Of a DNA stretch of 5,748 nt, positions 1-5,748 are shown piece by piece. The stretch covers positions 1-5,748 of the forward strand of contig JAFLDQ010000196.1 in assembly GCA_017302355.1 (NCBI GenBank), written 5' to 3'. Every line of letters starts with the position of its first letter. The stretch's first letter is position 1. Below the pieces are notes generated by a model. That model had not been told where the DNA came from. It saw nothing but the letters and a program-made list of their open reading frames with translations, and did no database searches. The position numbers were made by a program, and so were the translations under genes. The stretch comes from Dechloromonas sp. (GTDB taxonomy: Bacteria; Pseudomonadota; Gammaproteobacteria; Burkholderiales; Rhodocyclaceae).

Positions 1-3000
1 CATTCGCCCTTGTCGGCGGTGAGCGCCTTTTCCAGCCAGGCGCAGGCCTTTTCCCAGTCGCGGATTTCGCCCCAGGCGAGGCCGAGCGCGGCGCCGACGT
101 CGCCGCGCGCCAGCCAGGCGGTGGACTGGCTGGGCGGGATGCGGGCCAGGCGACGGGCGATGCGGCCACCGCCTTCGTCGTGGCTGCCGGCGCGCAGGTC
201 GGCGGCCAGGTTTTCCAGTTCGGCGACCAGCTCGTGCGGCGTCCCGAAATTCGGCCAGCTCCGTTGCACCGCGCCACCCTCGCGGTGGAAGCGGAAATCG
301 GGGTCGCCGTAGCACTGGTAGGCGCCCCAGGTATTGACGTCCGGGCAGCGCGTCCACACGTCTTCGCGGGCGGCGCGTACCGCCTCGCCGAAGGGCTCGC
401 CGGCCAGCATGCCGCGGTAGAAGGTGGCGGCGAAGGCCTGCCCGGCGCGGTCGTCGACGGCCCAGCCGGCGGCGATGACGGCGCGCACGCCCATGCGGAT
501 GAATTCCTCGCCGAGGTTGGCGGCCAGCCCGAGGCGGTCGAGGTCGCGCGCACCATCGACGCGGCCGAGATGGCAGCAGTTGATGAAGACCAGTTCGGGC
601 ACGAAGCGCATCTGGGCGATGTCGCCGGGGGTCAGGAAACTGGCGGCGCCGATCACCATGCCGGAAATCCTGCCCGCGTCCGGCCCGCCGCTGCGCGCGA
701 ATTCGTGGACGCCGTGGCCAGCGAGGTGGAGGATGCGCCAGCTATCCTTGTGCAGGGCTTCCATGATCGGCGTTGCCGCCTGGTCGATACAGTCGCTGAC
801 GTCGTAGCCGGCGGCGGCGAGTTGCTCGGCGACCTGCCGCGCCTCCTCGCGCGCCCCGGGCAGGTCGGCAAATTCCGGCGCGCCGGCGAGGTCGGGGTTG
901 CCGATGATCAGTGCGGTATTGACCGAGCCATGTAGCGGCCGCTGACGAAATTCGAGGGTGCGGAACTGGCGCACGCAGCCGGCAGCCACGGCCGGCGGCC
1001 GTTCGCCGGTGGCCCAGCGGTTTTCCAGCAGTTCCCACGGATAGCGCGCCGAGTGCCGGTCGACCATGAGGACCAGGTTGCCTTGCTGCGCCGATTGTTC
1101 GCGCAGGCGCAGCGGCAGCAGCATTTCGAACAGCGTCTTGGCGACTTCCGAATTCTGTCCGGTATCGCGGCTGGCGATGCGCACGAAGCTGTCGACCAAG
1201 GCAAGCTGCCCGGTGGCCAGGGTTTCCTCGGCGCGCGCCCGGTCGGTGGTGAACACGAAGCGCAGGCGCCCGCTATCCTCGAAGATCTCCAGCCGCTGGT
1301 ACCACTCGGGCGCCTCGGCGAAGCGCACCCGCCGGCGCCCGGCCTGGCCGGACTCGACGGCGCCGGCCGGCCAGCGCACGGCAGCGGCCAGCGCCGCGTT
1401 CTGCAGGACGCGGGTCAAGGCGTCGGCGGCCAGGATGGCGACGTCCTCATAGAGTTCGAGGAATTCGAGGTGGTCGATCAGCACCCGCCCGTCGAGTTCC
1501 AGTTCGGCGAGACGGCGGTTGGCGGCGACCGCGGCACGCAGGATGGCTTCCAGCGCATCGCCGACCGGCAGGCCGCCGGCGCCGGTGCCGATCAGCAGGC
1601 AGGTGACCGCCGCCGAGCGCGGCCGGCCGTCGTCGCCGAAGCGCTTGTCCGGCCAGCGGACGACATCGAGCGCGAAATCGAGCAGGGCGACGCGCAGCGA
1701 TTCCTCGAGTTGGCCTGGACTCAGCCCGCCGACCTGGCCGAGGCCGACGACGATGGCGCCGGCGGGCCTGGCCTGCGCCGACTCGTTGAGGACGACCGCA
1801 TGAGTGCCGAGCGGGCCGGGGTAGATGCCGAGGTCGACGCGGCGGGTGAGGGCGCCGCCCAGTTGCTGGTCGAGCGCAGCTTCGGCGCTGACCACGGTGT
1901 CGCCCTGGTAATGGCCGACGACGACCGGGTGCCGGGCATAGGCCAGGCTGCCGTGGCGGATGGCGACCTCGATCGTCGGCGCCGGGCGCGTCTCCGTTTC
2001 CGCGGCCAGCGGGCCGCTGCCGGAAAAGCCGAAGCCGGCGATGTCGACCGCAGCCGGGATGCTGTCGGTCGGCGGCGCCGGCGGCAGCACGAAACGTTCG
2101 GCGGCGCTGGCGGCGCGCGTGCGGGCCGGCGGACTCGGCGGCAGCAGCGCGGTCTGGCCATTGACCAGCAGGTTGAGGTAGCCGGGAAAGGCTTTGGGCT
2201 GGGCGCACAGCGCGTCGTGCGCGGTGTCCTCGACGTACCAGGTCGGCACGCCGGCGAGGCGGCCCGATTGCCAGCTCACGGTGCCGTCGCCATCGCGCGT
2301 GGCGATGAATTCGAGGCGCTTGCGCTCCGGAGGCCACCAGTCGTTGCCGGCGCTCAACTGGTAATCGATCACGGTGGCCGGCTGGCAGCCGGCGACATAG
2401 ACCATGTGGCGCGGATCGGGCGGCGCCGCGCGCAGCAGCTTCCAGGTCGCCGCCGCTTCCTGCAGCACGGCCGGCTCGGCAGTCGGCCAGGCGGCGGCGG
2501 TTTCCTGGCGCAGCTTCTGCCAGCGGCCGGCGTCGGCGAAGTCGGGGTCGTCCGGGGCGAAGGGCAGCAGTTCGAGCAGGCCGGGGTAGCGCGCAACGAG
2601 GCCGATGATCTGGTCGGTGCTCTGGGTGATGTCGAGCAGCGCGAGCTTGGATTGCGTCGGGTTGCAGCCGGTCAGCCAGCGCACCGCCTCGTAGGAGCCG
2701 AGGTTCGGCGTGCCGAGCATCAGGAAGCGGCTGCCCGGCAGGCGGATGATGCGCTGCCACAGCGCGCCGCCGGCGCCGCCGTCGGCGATCATCGCGCGCA
2801 CGACGAGGCCGCCCATCGAATGGGCGACCAGGCGCACCGGCTGGCCATCGCGTTCGGCCTGGGTGACCAGCGGTTCGAGGGTGTTGGCGAGGCGGGCGGC
2901 GGCCTTGCGCACCGAGTGGCGCCAGTCGTAGGGGAAGACCTCGACCTGGTGGCTGCGCGCCAGGAATTCGACCAGCGGTCCGTAGAACTGGTCGACCAGC

Positions 3001-4730
3001 CCGACCGGCGCGATGCCGTCGCGGCCCATCGCCAGGCGCTTGAGGCCGCCCTTGAGCAACGCCCAGTAGTCGAGCCAGACGGTGTCGTCGTCGACGCGCA
3101 ACTGGCTGCCCATCGTGCCGGGCAGCACGACGGCAATCGGCCGCGGCTTGCCGTCGCCGCGGCTGCGGGCGACGGCGGCCTGGCAGCGGGGGGCGGCCGG
3201 GGCGGCGTCGACGAGGGGCACGAAGCCGCCGCTGTCGCCGTCGGCGCGGGCCAGCCCGGCCTGCAGCCAGCGCACGCTCTGCTCGTTGGTGAAGTAGCGG
3301 AAGTGATTGACCTTCGGCCCCGCGTCCTTGCGCAGGCGGGCGCCGTTGGCCGGGCGCGGCAGGCCGCCGCTCATCGAGCCGGTATCGACGACGAGGTCGT
3401 GCTCGTTGCCGTAGAACCAGTCGCTGGCCAGCACCTTGAGCGTGTTCCACAGGCCGTCGCCGCCCTCGATGTCGCCGGCGATGACGCTGAGGTCTGCGTC
3501 GCTGACCAGCTCAGGCGTGGCGTTGAGCAGCCGGGTCAGCGCCGAGCCGGGCATCATCGCTTCGAGGCCGGGCAGCGTGCGCGGGTCGGTACGTTCCTTG
3601 ACGACGGCGAGCAGGAAGTCGACCCCGTCGGCGAAGAGGCCGTTGCCGGTTGCCGCGTCGACGACGTGGTCGAGCACCGACAGCCAGCGGTCGAGACGGC
3701 CGGAGGCGAGCGTCGTGCCGCGCGCCGGGCAGGCGACGCGGACGAAGCGCGCGACGCGCAGTTTCTTGCTGCCGAGCAGCGCGACCAGTTCGAGCAGGCG
3801 CTGGCGGTCGGCATCGTAGGCGTCGTCGCGCTCCCTGGCCGCGGCGTCGGCCAGCGGCGACAGGCCGAGCTGCGGCGCCAGCGTGCGGTCGGCGGCGAAC
3901 AGGGTGTGCAGGCGTTCGGGAGTCAGCACCTCGGCGAGCCGGGCGCAGCCGGCGAGGGCGAGCACCTCGCCGACCAGTCCGCCGCGCGAATGGCTGACCA
4001 GATGCACTTCGGCGCCGTCCGGCAGGCGCCGGGCGAGGGCGAGGGCGTTGGCGATCGGGCTCTCGGTCAGCGTCCGGTGTTCGAGGGCGTAGACGCGGTC
4101 GCCGTAGGCCGGGGCGAGCGCCGCGCGCAGGCGGGCGCCCTCGGCGTTGGCGGCGTCCCACAGCTTGCCGAAGCTGCCCTCGCTGCTCGACGCCGTGCCG
4201 TGCAGGAAGACCAGCAGCGGCCCCTGGCCGGCGGCGATCGTTTCGGCGTCGGGAACGGCGTGCAGGCGGAAGGCGCTGGTCAGGTCGAGGCGGTAGAGGC
4301 CGGGCGGGTGGCCGCCGAGCTGTCTCTCCTCGAAGGCCTTGCCCAGCTTGCGGGCGGAGGCTCCGGCGACATCGATGCCGAAGAAATCGAGGACGCGGAT
4401 CGCCAGCCCGGCCATGCCGCGCTCGCTGCCGCTCGCCCGTTGCGGCGTCAGGCGCGAGAATTCCCAGGCTCCATCGCCCGCGCCGCCATCGCCCCGGCTC
4501 CCGGCCGGCGGCGTTCCGTATTCGCGGGTCAGGTCGTCGACCCGGCTCCACAGCACGAAGCCGTTGTCGAGTTCGACGCGGACCGGGGTGTCGCCGGCGA
4601 CCTCGATCTCGTCGTCGGCGCCATCCCGGGCAGCGCCGGGAATCAGCCGGTGGGTCGGCGTCAGGCCGCCCGGCTTGCGACCGTGAATATCGCTCAGGGT
4701 GCCGCGAATCTTGTACAGGCGCTGGGACAT
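1..4730 (-). CDS. Giant multidomain protein: two alpha/beta-hydrolases, CHAT protease, TPR start (C-terminus beyond window)
   Basis: At least 1576 codons from the ATG at 4730 with no in-frame stop. The last two window bases give TG-, so the next codon is Cys, Trp or a TGA stop. Domains: (a) about 165-490, an alpha/beta-hydrolase with LLVFLHG (oxyanion region, His177-Gly178), nucleophile Ser248 in VSHSRGG, ACPARGTTLA (333-342), acid Asp445 (or Asp449) in HDLVVD and His476 in VNHFRYF; (b) about 525-850, an LCAT-like hydrolase with PGTMGS (537-542), FPYDWR (599-604), nucleophile Ser638 in AHSMGG, GTPNLGS (673-679), Asp815 in DGDGT and His838 in TAHD; (c) a Pro/Ala-rich linker at 860-917; (d) an unassigned region, 918-1110, with VVVGHYQGD and GAIVVGLG; (e) a CHAT protease at about 1195-1480 with YPWELL (1230-1235), His1339 in LAGHG, Cys1386 in NCCHLG and GDPDF (1475-1479); (f) a TPR match at about 1543-1573. 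No signal peptide or membrane helix is seen, so it is probably cytosolic. Expected roles are ester/lipid hydrolysis and proteolysis; substrates are unknown. The fusion with an upstream metacaspase suggests a regulated toxic or defence effector, which is inference. Confidence 0.93.
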   Translation of the reverse strand, partial: MSQRLYKIRGTLSDIHGRKPGGLTPTHRLIPGAARDGADDEIEVAGDTPVRVELDNGFVLWSRVDDLTREYGTPPAGSRGDGGAGDGAWEFSRLTPQRASGSERGMAGLAIRVLDFFGIDVAGASARKLGKAFEERQLGGHPPGLYRLDLTSAFRLHAVPDAETIAAGQGPLLVFLHGTASSSEGSFGKLWDAANAEGARLRAALAPAYGDRVYALEHRTLTESPIANALALARRLPDGAEVHLVSHSRGGLVGEVLALAGCARLAEVLTPERLHTLFAADRTLAPQLGLSPLADAAARERDDAYDADRQRLLELVALLGSKKLRVARFVRVACPARGTTLASGRLDRWLSVLDHVVDAATGNGLFADGVDFLLAVVKERTDPRTLPGLEAMMPGSALTRLLNATPELVSDADLSVIAGDIEGGDGLWNTLKVLASDWFYGNEHDLVVDTGSMSGGLPRPANGARLRKDAGPKVNHFRYFTNEQSVRWLQAGLARADGDSGGFVPLVDAAPAAPRCQAAVARSRGDGKPRPIAVVLPGTMGSQLRVDDDTVWLDYWALLKGGLKRLAMGRDGIAPVGLVDQFYGPLVEFLARSHQVEVFPYDWRHSVRKAAARLANTLEPLVTQAERDGQPVRLVAHSMGGLVVRAMIADGGAGGALWQRIIRLPGSRFLMLGTPNLGSYEAVRWLTGCNPTQSKLALLDITQSTDQIIGLVARYPGLLELLPFAPDDPDFADAGRWQKLRQETAAAWPTAEPAVLQEAAATWKLLRAAPPDPRHMVYVAGCQPATVIDYQLSAGNDWWPPERKRLEFIATRDGDGTVSWQSGRLAGVPTWYVEDTAHDALCAQPKAFPGYLNLLVNGQTALLPPSPPARTRAASAAERFVLPPAPPTDSIPAAVDIAGFGFSGSGPLAAETETRPAPTIEVAIRHGSLAYARHPVVVGHYQGDTVVSAEAALDQQLGGALTRRVDLGIYPGPLGTHAVVLNESAQARPAGAIVVGLGQVGGLSPGQLEESLRVALLDFALDVVRWPDKRFGDDGRPRSAAVTCLLIGTGAGGLPVGDALEAILRAAVAANRRLAELELDGRVLIDHLEFLELYEDVAILAADALTRVLQNAALAAAVRWPAGAVESGQAGRRRVRFAEAPEWYQRLEIFEDSGRLRFVFTTDRARAEETLATGQLALVDSFVRIASRDTGQNSEVAKTLFEMLLPLRLREQSAQQGNLVLMVDRHSARYPWELLENRWATGERPPAVAAGCVRQFRTLEFRQRPLHGSVNTALIIGNPDLAGAPEFADLPGAREEARQVAEQLAAAGYDVSDCIDQAATPIMEALHKDSWRILHLAGHGVHEFARSGGPDAGRISGMVIGAASFLTPGDIAQMRFVPELVFINCCHLGRVDGARDLDRLGLAANLGEEFIRMGVRAVIAAGWAVDDRAGQAFAATFYRGMLAGEPFGEAVRAAREDVWTRCPDVNTWGAYQCYGDPDFRFHREGGAVQRSWPNFGTPHELVAELENLAADLRAGSHDEGGGRIARRLARIPPSQSTAWLARGDVGAALGLAWGEIRDWEKACAWLEKALTADKGE

Positions 4731-4737
4731 GGGGGGT

Positions 4738-4743
4738 TCCTCC
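4738..4743 (-). promoter_or_regulatory. Shine-Dalgarno site of the CHAT/hydrolase gene
   Basis: On the minus strand GGAGGA is followed by ACCCCCC and then the ATG at 4730, giving 7-nt spacing. This is a strong site that decides the start. The whole gap to the metacaspase stop (4731-4769) is 39 nt. It contains no recognisable terminator hairpin or promoter, so the two genes are probably on one transcript. Confidence 0.82.
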
Positions 4744-4769
4744 GAAGGTTGGGGCGGGGCGAGCTGCGC

Positions 4770-5603
4770 TCAGGCGAGAACCTTGCCCTTGCGCGCGCCC
4801 TCGCTGCCGAGAATCTGCGGCGACTGTGGGTAGCTGGCCGACGGAAGGTACTTGACGATGGCCTTGTGCCAGTCGGCGTAGGTGGCGCCTTCCTTCAAGG
4901 CCTTCAGCGCCTTCAGCGCGTAATGGGTGAAGGCGCCGTTGAAGCGGCCGGCGATGCGGGCGTCGTAGCTGTAGTTGTTGGGGCCTTCCTTGCAGCCCGA
5001 GAGCAGCAGGTCGCCGAGCTTGTTCGAGTAGGCGCCGAGCAGCGGCGAGGTGCCGGCGGGCGCGACCATCGTTGTCGCCGGCTTGCCGGCGCGGTCCTTC
5101 GGCAGCAACTTGGCCGGCAGCCAGTTGCCCATCGGCATGAAGCGGGGCCGCGTGTCGGCGTCCTTCTCGGCCTTGGCGGCGCGCGTCACGGTGCCGGAAT
5201 GGCAGCTGTCGGAGATCAGGACGAGGCGCACGCCGGCCTTGCGGGCGCCGAAAATGGCGCGGATTTCGTCGTCGACCAGCGCCGCGCCATTGGTCTGCAG
5301 GTCGTAGGGGCAGAGCGCCTCGTCGAGGCCGTCGGCCTCGTCGCCATCCTCGTCCGGCTGGTAGGTGCCGTGACCGGAGAAGGTGATGACCAGGCTGTCG
5401 CCCTTGTCGGCCGTGCCGATCAGCTCGTTCATGGCCTTGACCATGGCGGCCTTGGTCGCCTGGCCGTCGAGCAGCTTCGCCACCTTGAACCCGCGTGCGG
5501 CGAGGGCGGCGGCCCAGTCGTTGGCGTCGTTGACGCAGCCCTGCAGATCCATGTGGGTGCCGGGGTAGTTGTTGATGCCGATGCAGAGGGCGTTCTTGGC
5601 CAT
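4770..5603 (-). CDS. Metacaspase-like cysteine protease (peptidase C14, caspase-like)
   Basis: A complete 277-aa protein, essentially one caspase-like domain, predicted to cleave proteins with a Cys/His dyad. Visible signatures in order are: the first strand ALCIGINNYPG (5-15); the helix segment GCVNDANDW (22-30); VITFSGHG (72-79) with catalytic His78; the DEALCPYD segment (94-101), which in this family precedes the active-site region; LVLISDSCHSG (127-137) with catalytic Cys134; and the late substrate-pocket region GRFNGAFTHYAL (219-230). Acidic residues at the expected pocket positions (Asp101, Asp132) fit the basic P1 preference (Arg/Lys) known for metacaspases, rather than the Asp preference of animal caspases. 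That specificity is inferred from the family. There is no signal peptide or membrane segment, so it should be cytosolic, and there is no fused adaptor domain, so activation must come from partners, calcium or self-processing. The gene lies 39 nt upstream of the giant CHAT/hydrolase gene on the same strand, which makes that protein the obvious candidate substrate or partner. The fold and dyad are secure; the biological role is not. Confidence 0.93.
   Translation of the reverse strand: MAKNALCIGINNYPGTHMDLQGCVNDANDWAAALAARGFKVAKLLDGQATKAAMVKAMNELIGTADKGDSLVITFSGHGTYQPDEDGDEADGLDEALCPYDLQTNGAALVDDEIRAIFGARKAGVRLVLISDSCHSGTVTRAAKAEKDADTRPRFMPMGNWLPAKLLPKDRAGKPATTMVAPAGTSPLLGAYSNKLGDLLLSGCKEGPNNYSYDARIAGRFNGAFTHYALKALKALKEGATYADWHKAIVKYLPSASYPQSPQILGSEGARKGKVLA
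4893..4919 (-). repeat. Three tandem 9-bp units inside the metacaspase gene
   Basis: Two identical GCGCTGAAG units are followed by a diverged GCCTTGAAG, encoding Ala-Leu-Lys three times (residues 229-237) in the helix after the GAFTHYAL segment. It is in frame and could have arisen by slippage duplication. It lengthens an amphipathic helix and is likely neutral. Confidence 0.6.
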
Positions 5604-5610
5604 GATGGGT

Positions 5611-5616
5611 CTCCTC
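5611..5616 (-). promoter_or_regulatory. Shine-Dalgarno site of the metacaspase gene
   Basis: On the minus strand GAGGAG lies 7 nt before the ATG at 5603, which is near-ideal spacing and fixes that start. The 5604-5667 gap also holds an AGGAG at about 5650 with no ATG or GTG placed to use it. I see no clear -35/-10 pair, operator or hairpin in the gap, so transcription probably comes through from the upstream gene. Confidence 0.8.
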
Positions 5617-5667
5617 GATGGTGGTGTGGCGGATGAAGGTGCGGCTGTCTCCTGATTCCTGTCGTCG

Positions 5668-5748
5668 TTACCAAAGCGCGCGCGTATCCAGCCAGGTGAC
5701 CTGACCGGTACGGCGCGCGACTTCCTTGACCATGTGGGCGGTGCCGCC
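5668..5748 (-). CDS. 3' end of an unidentified upstream gene (partial)
   Basis: The last 26 codons and the TAA stop (5670-5668) of a gene that enters from the right edge. The peptide begins GGTAHMVKEVARRTG and ends QVTWLDTRALW. About 21 of 26 codons end in G or C, matching the neighbouring genes, and the stop lies 64 nt before the next start with a good ribosome site, which is operon-like. The fragment reads as a Gly-Gly-Thr turn, an amphipathic helix and a beta strand, as in the C-terminal end of a Rossmann-type alpha/beta domain. That is only a secondary-structure impression, and I do not recognise the family. It is too short to exclude a chance open frame, since those are common at this GC content. 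If real, it is the first known member of the cluster and could be a sensor or partner of the metacaspase. Confidence 0.55.
   Translation of the reverse strand, partial: GGTAHMVKEVARRTGQVTWLDTRALW

Noticed and set aside
180..935. A 251-codon open frame on the plus strand
   Set aside because: It is the same mirror frame, opposite the CHAT domain, and is broken only by a TAG opposite a CTA leucine codon. It shows no domain features.
1447..3450. A 667-codon minus-strand open frame, and a similar 346-codon one at 3511-4551
   Set aside because: Both are in a shifted frame within the real giant gene. The products are Arg/Pro/Ala-rich low-complexity sequence typical of out-of-frame reading at high GC, without motifs.
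4731..4769. A terminator or internal promoter between the two main genes
   Set aside because: The 39 nt contain a C-run and a Shine-Dalgarno site but no stable hairpin with a T-tract and no -10-like element that I can support.
1053..5636. A 1527-codon open frame on the plus strand spanning both genes
   Set aside because: It lies codon-for-codon opposite the two real genes, which share one frame phase. It is open only because those genes almost never use TTA, CTA or TCA in this GC-rich sequence. Its product has no recognisable domain and is rich in Gly/Ala/Arg/Gln, while the minus strand encodes several intact catalytic motifs.
5429..5674. A minus-strand 81-codon open frame overlapping the metacaspase start
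   Set aside because: It is out of frame with the metacaspase, has a low-complexity His/Pro/Arg/Thr-rich product, and overlaps a well supported gene.

Overview
The window is GC-rich, and all credible coding lies on the minus strand. Codon third positions are strongly G/C. This suggests a high-GC bacterium, plausibly a proteobacterium; nothing here fixes the genus. No tRNA, rRNA, CRISPR array, insertion sequence or convincing terminator was seen.

In transcription order (right to left) there are three genes. (1) The last 26 codons of an unidentified gene, stopping at 5668-5670. (2) After a 64-nt gap, a complete 277-aa peptidase C14 (metacaspase/caspase-like) gene at 5603-4770 with an intact His78/Cys134 dyad. 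(3) After a 39-nt gap, a very large open frame that starts at 4730 and runs off the left edge after 1576 complete codons. I checked the frame for stops codon by codon and found none.

The large protein is the main content. Its order is: an alpha/beta-hydrolase domain (Ser248, Asp445, His476), a second, LCAT-like alpha/beta-hydrolase (Ser638, Asp815, His838), a Pro/Ala/Arg linker (about 860-917), an unassigned region (about 918-1110), a CHAT caspase-like protease domain (His1339, Cys1386), and the start of a TPR region cut by the window edge.

The two complete genes have strong Shine-Dalgarno sequences and short spacing, so they are probably co-transcribed. Together they place two clan-CD cysteine proteases (metacaspase and CHAT) beside two lipase/esterase-like domains. 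The domain families are known. The inference is that this is a protease-controlled hydrolase module of the prokaryotic conflict or programmed-cell-death kind, with the metacaspase and/or CHAT domain controlling lipid-directed or ester-directed effector domains. Nothing in the sequence proves that function.

The long plus-strand open frame at 1053-5636 is the exact mirror of the real genes and is treated as an artefact of GC-rich codon use.
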